From Pseudobdellovibrionaceae bacterium (GTDB lineage Bacteria; Bdellovibrionota; Bdellovibrionia; Bdellovibrionales; Bdellovibrionaceae): a stretch of DNA of 64,000 nt. The position numbers and the translations under genes are program-made. Below, piece by piece: positions 27,043-35,929 of the stretch. The notes beneath the pieces are model-generated. The model ran no database searches and was not told the DNA's origin. It saw only the letters and a list, made by a program, of their open reading frames with translations. The stretch covers positions 58,668 to 122,667 of the forward strand of contig JAKFYD010000008.1 in the NCBI GenBank assembly GCA_021731025.1. The letters run 5' to 3'. Numbering within the stretch: position 1 is the first letter of the stretch; every line of letters starts with the position of its first letter.

Positions 27043-29481
27043 TTATCCCTGTACTATCAGATTCAATATTTTTCCGGCTTTGTAAATCACTTTCGTGGGA
27101 TTTTTTCCACCCAAGGCTGATTGAACCGTAGAAATTTTCTGAGCTTCAGCGACGGCCTCGGCTTCCGTGGTCTCGAGATCAATTTCGATAGTTCCACGCA
27201 TTTTGCCATTCACTTGGACTCCCATAGTGACTTTGTCGTCGGTGCAAAGCTTAGGATCGTACTGAGGCCAGCTGGCCAAAGAAACAAAACCTTCTCCACC
27301 CAATTTTTCCCAAAGCTCTTCCGCCATATGGGGAGCAAAAGGCATCAGCAGTTGAACCAAAGGTTGCAAAACCTTTTTGGGCCGTAAATTTTGTCGGTAC
27401 AATTCGTTAACCAAAATCATCATGGCGCTGATAGCGGTATTGAAGCTCAGATTTTCGATATCGACGCTGACTTTTTTGATCGTCTTGTGAAGTAATTTTT
27501 CAAGGTCGGCGGGAATGTTGGCATCGTCAAAAATAGTTTGCCCATCTTCATTGATAATCATGCGGGTGATGCGATCCAAAAATCTTTTCACACCGTCAAT
27601 GCCAGTTGGGGCCCAGGCTTTGTCTTTATCTAGGGGGCCCATAAAACAAATAAAAGTTCTAAGAGCATCAGAGCCATAGCGAGAGTGAATCTCGTCGAGA
27701 TTCACAACATTACCCCGAGATTTCGACATCTTCTCGCCGTCAGCACCGAGGATCATCCCTTGATGAGCCAATTTTTTAAAAGGTTCTTCGTGTGTCACTA
27801 AACCGGCGTCGAAAAGAACCTTTTGCCAAAAGCGAGCGTAAAGCAAATGTCCCACCGTATGTTCAGGACCACCCACATACAAATCGACCGGCATCCAATA
27901 CTTTTGAGCTTCATGAGAAAAAGCTTCTTTGTCATTTTGAGGATCCGTGTAACGCAAAAAATACCATGATGAGCCCGCAGCTCCCGGCATAGTGTCAGTT
28001 TCGCGCAAACCTTCACTGCCATCTGCTGCTTTGTATTTGACCCAGTCCTTCGCGCGAGCCAAAGGAGCTTCGCCTTTTTCCGAGGGCTCATAGTCAGCGA
28101 CTTGAGGAAGTAAAACGGGAAGCTCGTTCATGGGAACGCATTTTAAACCTTGATCTGGGAATTTCACGACAGGAAAAGGCTCGCCCCAATAGCGTTGGCG
28201 GCTGAAAAGCCAATCTCGCAGTTTGTACTGAATTTGTTTTTTTCCTAAATTATTTTTTTCAAGGTGCTGATTCATTTTGCTGATGGCTTCGGTTTTCGAA
28301 AGCCCATTTAGAAAATCACTGTTGATCATTTTACCTTCGCCTTCGAAGGGAAGATCCTCGGTGCTTTCCAAAACTCGCTTGATGGGCAAATTGAATTTTT
28401 GAGCGAATTCAAAATCACGAGCGTCATGTCCAGGAACAGCCATGATGGCCCCAGTCCCGTAGTCCATCAGAACATAATCAGCGATCCACACAGGAATTTT
28501 TTCCTGAGTCAGTGGATGAAGAGCATAGCCACCAGTAAAAACTCCCGTCTTTTCGGTGTTCGCTTTGCGATCAATTTCGGATTTACGAGAGGTTTGCTCA
28601 ACATAAGAATTCACCGCGGCTTGCTGAGCAGGAGTGGTGATTTTTTTAACGGAAGGATGCTCGGGCGCTAAAACCATAAAGCTGACGCCGTACAAGGTAT
28701 CAGGGCGGGTGGTGAAGACCTCAAGATTTTCTTTGGTGCTTTCCAGGGAAAAACGAACGACCGCACCTTCACTGCGACCAATCCAATTTTTTTGACCTTC
28801 TTTGGTTCTTTCAGGCCAATCCACTTTATCCAAATCTTCAAGCAGGCGTTCTGCATAGGCCGTGATTTTCAACATCCATTGCTTCATCGGTAAACGAATC
28901 ACGGGATGATTTCCGCGTTCACTTTTTCCATCAATGACTTCTTCATTGGCTAAAACTGTTTTCAAAGCAGGACACCAATTAACAGGAACTTCTTTTTGAT
29001 ATGCCAAACCTTTTTCAAAAAGTTTTGTAAAAATAAACTGAGTCCATTTGTAGTATGTGGGTTCACAAGTGGAAATCTCGCGACTCCAATCAAAACTAAA
29101 ACCGAAAGCTTTTAATTGCCGTCGAAAAGTTTCAATCGCTTTTTCAGTGGTTTTTGCGGGGTGAATTCCCGTTTGAATGGCGTACTGTTCAGCAGGAAGA
29201 CCAAAAGCATCGTAACCCATGGGGTGCAAAACATTGAATCCAGCGGCGCGCTTATAGCGAGAGACAATATCGCCGGGAGTGTAAGAGGCGATGTGACCCA
29301 TGTGCAGGCCGACTCCGGAGGGATAGGGGAACATGTCCAGGGCATAAAACTTTGGTCGAGTAGAATTTTGCTCGGCTTTGAAGGCCTGCTTTTCTTCCCA
29401 CAATTTTTGCCACTTTTGTTCCAATAAAATTTCTTTTTTAGGCGTAGAGGCTTCCTGCGCGTTTTCAGGGTTCTGATTCAT
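27043..29481 (-). CDS. leuS: Leucyl-tRNA synthetase
   Basis: 812 residues, class Ia synthetase. The HIGH motif is HMGH in PYPSGVGLHMGHIASYTPGD (about residue 55). The CP1 editing domain has TTRPDTLYGVSF and YGTGAIMAVPGHDARD, and KMSKS is in GADGEKMSKSRGNVV. The anticodon-binding and C-terminal LeuRS domains complete it. ATG 29481 is chosen over the GTG six nt upstream because GGAG lies 5 nt before it. It charges tRNA-Leu and leads the unit with speA. Confidence 0.97.
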   Translation of the reverse strand: MNQNPENAQEASTPKKEILLEQKWQKLWEEKQAFKAEQNSTRPKFYALDMFPYPSGVGLHMGHIASYTPGDIVSRYKRAAGFNVLHPMGYDAFGLPAEQYAIQTGIHPAKTTEKAIETFRRQLKAFGFSFDWSREISTCEPTYYKWTQFIFTKLFEKGLAYQKEVPVNWCPALKTVLANEEVIDGKSERGNHPVIRLPMKQWMLKITAYAERLLEDLDKVDWPERTKEGQKNWIGRSEGAVVRFSLESTKENLEVFTTRPDTLYGVSFMVLAPEHPSVKKITTPAQQAAVNSYVEQTSRKSEIDRKANTEKTGVFTGGYALHPLTQEKIPVWIADYVLMDYGTGAIMAVPGHDARDFEFAQKFNLPIKRVLESTEDLPFEGEGKMINSDFLNGLSKTEAISKMNQHLEKNNLGKKQIQYKLRDWLFSRQRYWGEPFPVVKFPDQGLKCVPMNELPVLLPQVADYEPSEKGEAPLARAKDWVKYKAADGSEGLRETDTMPGAAGSSWYFLRYTDPQNDKEAFSHEAQKYWMPVDLYVGGPEHTVGHLLYARFWQKVLFDAGLVTHEEPFKKLAHQGMILGADGEKMSKSRGNVVNLDEIHSRYGSDALRTFICFMGPLDKDKAWAPTGIDGVKRFLDRITRMIINEDGQTIFDDANIPADLEKLLHKTIKKVSVDIENLSFNTAISAMMILVNELYRQNLRPKKVLQPLVQLLMPFAPHMAEELWEKLGGEGFVSLASWPQYDPKLCTDDKVTMGVQVNGKMRGTIEIDLETTEAEAVAEAQKISTVQSALGGKNPTKVIYKAGKILNLIVQG

Positions 29482-29621
29482 GACCACTCCATTTGTCTTA
29501 AAGTGAGACTGATATCTTAGGAGAGCGGCGCGGGCAATGAAAATTCATGAGCAGCGACTCAAAAATTGGCTTAAGGAATCTGTTGGGATGTCGATAAGTT
29601 TGTCAGGAACTAAAAATATTT

Positions 29622-30683
29622 ATGATAAATGAGCAACAGCCAAAATCGACTCGCTCCCGGCGAATTTTAGTGATCGATGAAGATCACGAAAGCCTGGGCA
29701 TTCTCTTGGAGCCTCTGCGTTGGGAAGGCTACGATGCTCAAGGCGTGACGACGATGACTGAAGCCCTCGTAAAAATCGAAGAGTGGCAACCTCTGATCGT
29801 TCTGTTAGATCTCAAAAATTTCGAATCAGGTCTGAAAAACTTAACTCAAATCAGAGAGCGAATTCCCCACGGATCTTGTCTGGTCCTTTCCGATGATTCA
29901 AGCACGGCGGCCATCATCAAGGGATTCGACTATGGTGCTGATGACTACATTGTGAAACCCTTTGTTCCACTCGAGCTTTTAGCTCGTCTTAGAACTCATT
30001 TGCGCATCCGTGATCTTCATGAGCAACTGGTCGTTGCTAATGAAAAGCTTCTGGCCATGGTTGACACCGATGACTTGACCGGGCTTTACAACATGAGATC
30101 GCTTTATCAACGCCTGGATTTTGAAATGCAACGGGCTCGGCGCTTTGGCCGCCAGGTTTGCGCGATCATGTTGGACATGGATAATTTTAAATCCGTCAAT
30201 GATGGCCACGACCATCTCTTTGGCAGTTACGTGATTTCAGAAGTGGGAAAGATCATCAAAGCCAATACAAGAAATATTGATATTCCCGCGCGCTACGGCG
30301 GCGATGAATTCTTGATTATTTTAACGGAAGTGAATTTCGAGGGCGCAAATTATTTTTGCGAACGCCTTCGAAAATCCATAGAAGCTTATCAATTTAAAAA
30401 TGAAGCCGATGAAATAAGTCTAACAGTTTCTATTGGTTTTACGATGACCTCGGCCAGTGAGATCATTTCTGCACGAGAGCTCGTTCGTCGTGCCGACCAC
30501 GCGCTTTACGAAGCTAAGCGACTTGGGCGGAATCGTGTTATCTTTTACGAGAAGAGCATGGGTTCAGAAGACGCTTTAGTCGAGATGACCCGAGCTCGTC
30601 ATGCCGAAAATATTTGGTCCGCTCGTTTGGAAATTGCCAATAAAAAATCACCTCGACAGACTAAGAAAAAGGCCGTAAGTTAA
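29622..30683 (+). CDS. Response regulator with GGDEF output (diguanylate cyclase)
   Basis: 353 residues. Residues 14-135 are a receiver domain (RRILVIDEDHE, phosphoacceptor Asp in IVLLDLKNF, KPF switch Lys in YIVKPFVP). Residues 165-330 are a GGDEF domain with intact active site YGGDEFLIIL. A product-inhibition site RNID sits exactly five residues before GGDEF, so c-di-GMP feedback is expected. PleD/WspR-type proteins of this layout make c-di-GMP when phosphorylated. No cognate kinase is adjacent. The PilZ protein at 37678 is a possible effector in the same window. Confidence 0.93.
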   Translation: MINEQQPKSTRSRRILVIDEDHESLGILLEPLRWEGYDAQGVTTMTEALVKIEEWQPLIVLLDLKNFESGLKNLTQIRERIPHGSCLVLSDDSSTAAIIKGFDYGADDYIVKPFVPLELLARLRTHLRIRDLHEQLVVANEKLLAMVDTDDLTGLYNMRSLYQRLDFEMQRARRFGRQVCAIMLDMDNFKSVNDGHDHLFGSYVISEVGKIIKANTRNIDIPARYGGDEFLIILTEVNFEGANYFCERLRKSIEAYQFKNEADEISLTVSIGFTMTSASEIISARELVRRADHALYEAKRLGRNRVIFYEKSMGSEDALVEMTRARHAENIWSARLEIANKKSPRQTKKKAVS

Positions 30684-30693
30684 GCCTGAAGTC

Positions 30694-31710
30694 ATGCAAA
30701 ATATCGAGAATCCGGCACGACAAAAAGCCGCTTACATTACAGTTTTAGTCAGCTTAGTGGTTCTTGGCCTTAAATTTTGGGCCTATTACTTAACAAAATC
30801 AGCTGCTGTTTTTTCTGATGCCTTGGAAACCGTGATCAATGTGGTTACAGCTTTCACGGGTTTGGCTGTAATCAGTTACACTGTAAAACCAAAAGATGAA
30901 GATCATCCTTACGGTCATGGAAAGGTCGAGTACTTTTCTGCAGCCTTTGAAGGGGCACTGATTCTTTTTGCTTCGGTAACAATCTTGGTTGAGTCCGCTC
31001 AAGTCCTATTGCACCCCCGAGAGTTGCAAAAATTGGATTTAGGGATCGTGTTTATAACTATCGCCAGCGTCATTAACTTTTTTACGGCGCTTTATTTGCG
31101 AAGAGTGGGAAATAAAGTGAAATCAGAATCACTAATGGCCAGCAGCTCTCATATCATGAGTGATGTATGGACAACCGTTGGTGTTGTGCTTGGCTTAGCA
31201 CTCGTAAGTATGACGGGATGGCTATGGGTCGACGGCATAGTGACCTTGGCCCTTGCATTTCTGATGATGACTGAAGGTTATAAAATCGTACGCCGTTCTA
31301 TTTCAGGCCTTACTGATGAAATGGATGATCCCTCTTTATCAACTTTATCAGAATCCATTCGTAAGAATCGACGTCCGGGAATTATTGATATTCACAATTT
31401 ACGTACGATTCGCTCGGGGAGTTTTCATCATATCGATGCTCACTTGGTTGTCCCCGAGTTTTGGGACGTGGCCCAAGCTCACGAGTTAGCTCATATCTTT
31501 GAAGAAACTGTTGTGAGCGATTACCCCTATGATGGCGAGTTCGCTTTTCACCTGGATCCTTGTCAGCAAAAGTACTGTCGCTATTGCGACGTTAAGAACT
31601 GTCCTATTCGCCAAGAGCCTTTCGAAGAAGCGCGCAGCTTCAGCGTCAAAGACATGATCTGTGGTCCTTTGGAAAACGTAAATGGTGGCTCTGAAAATTA
31701 TTCAAAATGA
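30694..31710 (+). CDS. Cation diffusion facilitator (CDF) transporter
   Basis: 338 residues. The membrane half shows six helices with the metal-site motifs SAAVFSDALETVINVV (helix II) and SSSHIMSDVWTTVGVV (helix V), and DHPYGHGKVEYFSA in the loop. A cytoplasmic dimerisation domain follows (HNLRTIRSGSFHHIDAHLVV). The C-terminus adds a Cys-rich tail CQQKYCRYCDVKNC that may bind metal. Exports divalent metals such as zinc or iron by proton exchange. Starts 10 nt after the GGDEF gene. Confidence 0.92.
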   Translation: MQNIENPARQKAAYITVLVSLVVLGLKFWAYYLTKSAAVFSDALETVINVVTAFTGLAVISYTVKPKDEDHPYGHGKVEYFSAAFEGALILFASVTILVESAQVLLHPRELQKLDLGIVFITIASVINFFTALYLRRVGNKVKSESLMASSSHIMSDVWTTVGVVLGLALVSMTGWLWVDGIVTLALAFLMMTEGYKIVRRSISGLTDEMDDPSLSTLSESIRKNRRPGIIDIHNLRTIRSGSFHHIDAHLVVPEFWDVAQAHELAHIFEETVVSDYPYDGEFAFHLDPCQQKYCRYCDVKNCPIRQEPFEEARSFSVKDMICGPLENVNGGSENYSK

Positions 31711-31746
31711 GTGGTTTTTTGGGTGAAAGTTTGCGAGAACAATCCG

Positions 31747-32463
31747 ATGGAAAATTCAATGACTTTACCCTTGTCGCCTTTGTACCGCCGAATTAATTCG
31801 ACACGCACTTTACCTCGACAGAATTTCTACACTTTAGCTTTAAACGGTGAATATGCTCATCGGGCTTTTGATGAAGAACGAGCTCCCTTAAATAAGGGCA
31901 AATGGAGATCTGAAGTCTTTCAAGCGGAAGAAGCTCGCGTTTTAGATTTAGAAATCGGTACAGGGACAGGAACTTTTTTTGCTCACCAGGCGATAAAAAA
32001 TCCGGAACGTCTTTTGGTGGGTATCGAGCTGAAATACAAACCTTTGATTCAAAGTATTCGCCGAGCCCTGACGGCCGGAGCCAACAACGCAGCGGCTTGC
32101 CGGTTTCATGCTTTTAACTTGGATCAGCTTTTTGCCACAGAAGAGTTGAACGATATTTATATTCATTTTCCTGACCCATGGGTCACTCCACGCAAACCTC
32201 AGAACCGCACCGTGAATGCGGAATTGTTGAAGATCATGCACGGCTTACAAAGACCGGGGTCTAGACTTTACTTCAAGACCGATTCGCGAGAGTATTTCTT
32301 ATGGGCTCTCGAGGAAATCAAGAGAACTCCTTACGAAGTGGCGTTCATGACTTTGAATTTGCATCAGTCAGAAAAATCGACTGAAAATTTTGTGACGGGT
32401 TTTGAAAGAATCTTTATTTCTCAAGGAATAGAAATTAATTATTTGGAATTGATTCGGAAATAA
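31747..32463 (+). CDS. trmB: tRNA (guanine-N7-)-methyltransferase
   Basis: 238 residues from ATG 31747; the frame is open a little further upstream, but only to a GTG at 31711. SAM-binding block LDLEIGTGTGTFFAHQAI and the family-specific IHFPDPWVTPRKPQNRTVN are clear. TrmB makes m7G46 in tRNAs. It is followed 5 nt later by the phosphatase gene, and preceded closely by the CDF gene. Confidence 0.92.
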   Translation: MENSMTLPLSPLYRRINSTRTLPRQNFYTLALNGEYAHRAFDEERAPLNKGKWRSEVFQAEEARVLDLEIGTGTGTFFAHQAIKNPERLLVGIELKYKPLIQSIRRALTAGANNAAACRFHAFNLDQLFATEELNDIYIHFPDPWVTPRKPQNRTVNAELLKIMHGLQRPGSRLYFKTDSREYFLWALEEIKRTPYEVAFMTLNLHQSEKSTENFVTGFERIFISQGIEINYLELIRK

Positions 32464-32468
32464 AAATA

Positions 32469-33077
32469 ATGATCTTAAGATATTTTGTTTTTCGCCACGG
32501 TGAAACGGATTGGAACTTACAAAAAAAGTTTCAGGGGCACACCGATATTCCTTTGAATGCGAATGGAATGGCTCAAGCTTTAGTTCTCGCGGAAAAAATT
32601 CAAAAGCTTCAATTAAAAGTCATTTTATCTTCCGATTTACTCCGTGCCATTAAGACGGCAGAAATTGCATTGGGCGGGCGCACAGTGCCTTTCCGCATTC
32701 ATGCGGATTTGCGCGAGACCCATTTGGGCGACGCCGAGGGCTTAACTCACGAAGAAATTAACTCCCGATTTGGTGAAGATATTATTTTAAAATGGAAATC
32801 CATCGCCACTGAAGACTTTCACTACCAATTTCCTAACGGCGAAAAAAAATCCGATCACTTATTGCGACTGCGCCGTTTTCTTGAAGCCTACGCCCACAGT
32901 GAAAGCCATCAATCAGGGGACCAAATTGGCGTTTCCACTCACGGCGGAAGTTTAGTGCGCTTAGTGCACAGCTGCGAAAACGCACCGGATACGCCGATAG
33001 CAATTCCAAATTGTGCGATCCACGAAATTAACTACGTGGTGCCTGAGCGCCGCTGGATTTACGTTGGGGAGATCTAA
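32469..33077 (+). CDS. Histidine phosphatase family protein (phosphoglycerate mutase-like)
   Basis: 202 residues. The phospho-His motif is FRHGETDWN (residues 8-16), followed by KKFQGHTDIPLN; the second catalytic His is in GVSTHGGSLVRL. This matches the GpmB/CobC-like branch. The substrate may be a small phosphoester and cannot be fixed from sequence. Ends 10 nt before the convergent RAYT transposase gene. Confidence 0.88.
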   Translation: MILRYFVFRHGETDWNLQKKFQGHTDIPLNANGMAQALVLAEKIQKLQLKVILSSDLLRAIKTAEIALGGRTVPFRIHADLRETHLGDAEGLTHEEINSRFGEDIILKWKSIATEDFHYQFPNGEKKSDHLLRLRRFLEAYAHSESHQSGDQIGVSTHGGSLVRLVHSCENAPDTPIAIPNCAIHEINYVVPERRWIYVGEI

Positions 33078-33087
33078 GGTCCAAGTT

Positions 33088-33756
33088 TTATGTCCACAAA
33101 ATATCCCATTCACTCGTAGAAAGCCCCTTGAGTCTGTGTTTCTGATAAGTGATTCTGTGAAGAGCTTCTTGTTCGTTGAGCTGAATATAATTTCTAACAA
33201 TTTTGTAAGATTTCAAACCCTTCACGATGCGCGTGAAAGGCCGGTACTTCCAGAGCTTTGCGAATTGCGCGGAGCTGGGTGGCGACGGCGGGGTATCGGT
33301 CGCAGCACCTTTTTTCACGGCGGGAATGGGTGCATCGGGGGTACCGGTCACCGAAGTTTTCATCAGGCCTTGATTTTGAAATTGCTGAGCGATTTGGCCT
33401 GCAACAACACGAAAGAAGTTTTGGTGTTGGCTGCGTTTGGATGTGCGAACTAAAAAATGAATATGATCATTTTGAATCGAGATCTGTTCGATTTTGATAA
33501 AGAATTTTTTGGCGTATTTATCGACGATTTTGTGAATTAGGAAATATCTTCGATAAGAACGAAGGCCACTTTGCAGAGACTCACGATCAACTTTGAGCAC
33601 AAGGTGGAGAGGATCCTTTACCGAAAGAGGTCGAGCTCCACGCCCTTGACGAGAATTTCTAAGAACACCTCCATGAGAATAACGAAATTTCCAATGAGTT
33701 TTTGTGAATGAAAATTCTTGCTGGTGAAATTTTTTAGGTTTGTGACCGGTACCCAT
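33088..33756 (-). CDS. REP-associated (RAYT) Y1 transposase
   Basis: 222 residues. HUH motif in IQNDHIHFLVR (about residue 96), the first-strand block DPLHLVLKVDR, and a candidate catalytic Tyr in KSYKIVRNYIQLNEQEA near the C-terminus define a Y1 HUH nuclease of the IS200/RAYT group. It appears complete, but no IS200 ends are evident. RAYTs act on short palindromes scattered in the genome; a CCTCGCT-AGCGAGG hairpin lies just upstream. Its own coding sequence carries two copies of the 12-bp motif GGTACCGGTCAC, one directly after the ATG. A Pro-rich insertion (TDTPPSPPSS) sits before the last third. Confidence 0.82.
   Translation of the reverse strand: MGTGHKPKKFHQQEFSFTKTHWKFRYSHGGVLRNSRQGRGARPLSVKDPLHLVLKVDRESLQSGLRSYRRYFLIHKIVDKYAKKFFIKIEQISIQNDHIHFLVRTSKRSQHQNFFRVVAGQIAQQFQNQGLMKTSVTGTPDAPIPAVKKGAATDTPPSPPSSAQFAKLWKYRPFTRIVKGLKSYKIVRNYIQLNEQEALHRITYQKHRLKGLSTSEWDILWT
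33340..33351 (+). repeat. 12-bp motif GGTACCGGTCAC, copy 1
   Basis: Exact copy inside the RAYT gene (read on the minus strand as V-T-G-T). It is the first of four copies within 0.8 kb; the others are at 33742-33753, 33896-33907 and 34124-34135, in alternating orientation. Confidence 0.6.
33742..33753 (-). repeat. 12-bp motif GGTACCGGTCAC, copy 2
   Basis: Exact copy on the minus strand, placed immediately after the RAYT start codon and read there as G-T-G-H. Confidence 0.6.
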
Positions 33757-33761
33757 AGTGG

Positions 33762-33782
33762 CCTCGCTTTCGTAGAGCGAGG
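33762..33782. repeat. REP-like hairpin upstream of the RAYT gene
   Basis: CCTCGCT and AGCGAGG form a perfect 7-bp stem around a 7-nt loop TTCGTAG. GTAG is the tetranucleotide often found next to RAYT-recognised REP palindromes. It lies 6 nt from the RAYT start codon. Being a target of this nuclease is inference. Confidence 0.45.
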
Positions 33783-33895
33783 GGAATGCAAAAGCGAGTT
33801 CAAGGCCGGCTTCGAGAATTTTAGTTCCTAAAAAAGATTGTGGGTGGACGGCGGAAGTTAGTGGAAGGCTCGACAGATTTACGGATAGAGCCTGA

Positions 33896-33907
33896 GGTAC
33901 CGGTCAC
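33896..33907 (+). repeat. 12-bp motif GGTACCGGTCAC, copy 3
   Basis: Exact copy in the 177-bp non-coding gap between the RAYT gene and the ferredoxin gene, so its conservation is at DNA level. Confidence 0.6.
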
Positions 33908-33933
33908 AAGAATTTACTAAAGAACCCAGCTAC

Positions 33934-34221
33934 TCACCAATAACCCGCGTCCACTTCGATATCTCCCAGCACCTGAGTCTGACAGCTAATGCGTTCGTCC
34001 GCGCGTAACTCATTCGTCTCCGCTAAGAAGATTTCGGTCTCATTTCGGGGGCTCAAATTCTTTTCGCCAGCGATGATTTCCAAACGACATTTCGCGCAGA
34101 CTCCGTCGCCGTCGCAGGACGAGGCGACCGGTACCCCCGCGGAAAGCAAGGACTGCATCAGGTTTGCGCCCGCAGGCACGTCGATTTTAGTTTGGGATTT
34201 ATGCAACACGATCTGTGGCAT
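33934..34221 (-). CDS. [2Fe-2S] ferredoxin
   Basis: 95 residues from ATG 34221, where the ferredoxin-like MPQIVLHKSQTKIDVPAG begins; the frame continues upstream without family similarity. The cluster ligands are seen in SCDGDGVCAKC (C-x5-C-x2-C) and the fourth Cys in RISCQTQV. This matches small adrenodoxin/plant-type ferredoxins. It carries single electrons; the partner is unknown. A fourth near-copy of the GGTACCGGTCAC motif lies inside it (GVPVAS codons). Divergent from the SDR gene with 44 bp between starts. Confidence 0.88.
   Translation of the reverse strand: MPQIVLHKSQTKIDVPAGANLMQSLLSAGVPVASSCDGDGVCAKCRLEIIAGEKNLSPRNETEIFLAETNELRADERISCQTQVLGDIEVDAGYW
34124..34135 (-). repeat. 12-bp motif GGTACCGGTCAC, copy 4 (one mismatch)
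   Basis: GCGACCGGTACC on the plus strand differs from the reverse of the motif at one base. It lies in the ferredoxin gene and is read in another frame (V-P-V-A) than the copies in the RAYT gene. Confidence 0.5.
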
Positions 34222-34265
34222 TTTTATGGTGATTCCTTTCCCAAAAAAGTTTAAATCAACTGCGA

Positions 34266-34913
34266 ATGAAAATACAACCGGAAGAAAAAATTGTCCTTTT
34301 AGGTGCGTCTCGGGGGCTGGGTCTTGCCACAAAATTCCTGTTAGAGCAACGCCCGGAAAAACTTAATCTCTATTCCTTTTCGCGAAAACTCAATGGCACT
34401 GATTTCTCTCGCCGTGACCGATGGGATGAATATGCCAAAACATTTTTAGCTCTTGAAGCTGATCGCTTTATTTATTTTGCCGGTGGTGGCCCCTACGGGG
34501 ACTACGAAAAATCAGAATGGAAAGATCAGGAGTGGGCTTTGAACGTGAGTTTCGCTTTTCCGGCCTTTCTGCTTCACTCCCTTTTGCAATTCAATAAGAA
34601 GAAAGAAAGGGCACGTCCTTTTCAAATGACTTTTATTGGATCGGCCATTGCCGAGGGAAAACCTGATCCCAAGGCCTCGATGTACTGTGCTGCTAAGCAT
34701 GCTTTACGGGGTCTTATCACTTCCATTCAAAAAGAGGAATCTTCGATGGATCTCCGTCTTTTTAGCCCGGGATACATGGACACCTCCATGCTTCCTTTGA
34801 ATTCCTGGCCCCGGCAAAAAGGCTTGGCGCGCAAGGTTGAAAATGTGGCAGAAGAGCTAGTTAATTTTATGACTCAGCCAGGCCCAAACCTGATTTCCGT
34901 GGCCATGGATTGA
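34266..34913 (+). CDS. Short-chain dehydrogenase/reductase
   Basis: 215 residues. Rossmann motif LLGASRGLGLATKFL (residues 9-23), a central YFAGGGPYG in place of NNAG, and the catalytic Ser in FIGSAIAEG with Tyr-Lys in SMYCAAKHALRGL. Shorter than typical SDRs (about 250), lacking much of the C-terminal substrate loop. Substrate unknown. Confidence 0.82.
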   Translation: MKIQPEEKIVLLGASRGLGLATKFLLEQRPEKLNLYSFSRKLNGTDFSRRDRWDEYAKTFLALEADRFIYFAGGGPYGDYEKSEWKDQEWALNVSFAFPAFLLHSLLQFNKKKERARPFQMTFIGSAIAEGKPDPKASMYCAAKHALRGLITSIQKEESSMDLRLFSPGYMDTSMLPLNSWPRQKGLARKVENVAEELVNFMTQPGPNLISVAMD

Positions 34914-34970
34914 TCGGCTAAAACATTTCGATTAGTGTAAAACGGTTCATAAAAATTTTAAGGGGTCAGA

Positions 34971-35915
34971 ATGCAGACGGATTCCAATCAAAAAATTGAA
35001 AATACCATTATTATTGGCTCGGGCCCTGCGGGCTTAACGGCAGCGATTTATACAGCAAGAGCTCGGCTTGAACCTTTAATGATCGAGGGCGAAGAGGCTG
35101 GCGGGCAGTTGATGATCACGACGGAAGTGGAAAACTATCCTGGTTTTGAGGAAGGAATCACTGGACCTGAATTGATCGCAGTGATGCGAAAACAAGCTGA
35201 AAGATTTGGAACACGCTACATCACTAAAAACGTAACCAAAGTGGATTTTTCACAGCAGCCTTTTAAAGTTTGGGTGAAAGACACTTTGTATTTAGCGAAA
35301 TCCGTGATCATTTCGACGGGAGCTAGCGCAAAACTTTTGGGCCTGCCTTCAGAGAAAGCTTTTATGAGTCGTGGAGTTTCTGCTTGTGCGACTTGTGATG
35401 GAGCCTTTTTTAAAAATGTTGAAGTTGGAGTTGTCGGCGGCGGAGATACCGCGATGGAAGAGGCGACTTTCTTAACTCGATTTGCCAGTAAGGTTTATCT
35501 TATTCACCGTCGCGATTCTTTTCGCGCGTCAAAGATTATGGTCGAGCGAGTCTTGAAGAATCCAAAAATTCAGGTGCTTTGGAATACAGAAGTTATCGAA
35601 GTTTTAGGTGATACCAAAGGAATGAATGGCGTGATGCTTAAGAACACCGAGAAGGGTGAAACTCAGAAGATGGATCTGCAAGGTCTGTTCATTGCTATCG
35701 GTCATAAACCAAACACAGATTTGTTTAAAGGTATTCTGGATAGCGATGAAGTGGGTTATCTGAAAACGAAGCCGGGAACGACTCAGACGAAAATTCCTGG
35801 TGTCTTTGCTTCCGGTGACGTTCAAGACTCTTACTATCGACAAGCAATTACTGCAGCGGGCACAGGTTGTATGGCGGCAATTGAAGCCGAGCGATGGCTG
35901 GAAGCCAATCACTAA
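34971..35915 (+). CDS. trxB: Thioredoxin-disulfide reductase
   Basis: 314 residues, normal TrxB length. FAD site IIGSGPAGLTAAIYTARA, redox pair CATC in GVSACATCDGAFF (about residue 140), NADPH site VGVVGGGDTAMEEATFL, and the C-terminal PGVFASGDVQDSYYRQAITAAGTGCMAA block. It passes electrons from NADPH to thioredoxin in the cytoplasm. A 57-bp gap separates it from the preceding SDR gene. A response-regulator gene follows directly. Confidence 0.96.
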   Translation: MQTDSNQKIENTIIIGSGPAGLTAAIYTARARLEPLMIEGEEAGGQLMITTEVENYPGFEEGITGPELIAVMRKQAERFGTRYITKNVTKVDFSQQPFKVWVKDTLYLAKSVIISTGASAKLLGLPSEKAFMSRGVSACATCDGAFFKNVEVGVVGGGDTAMEEATFLTRFASKVYLIHRRDSFRASKIMVERVLKNPKIQVLWNTEVIEVLGDTKGMNGVMLKNTEKGETQKMDLQGLFIAIGHKPNTDLFKGILDSDEVGYLKTKPGTTQTKIPGVFASGDVQDSYYRQAITAAGTGCMAAIEAERWLEANH

Positions 35916-35929
35916 GAAAGCGAGTGAAT

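Noticed and set aside
33088..33756. Complete IS200/IS605 insertion sequence
   Set aside because: No left and right end hairpins, no TnpB, and only the RAYT-like nuclease gene is seen.
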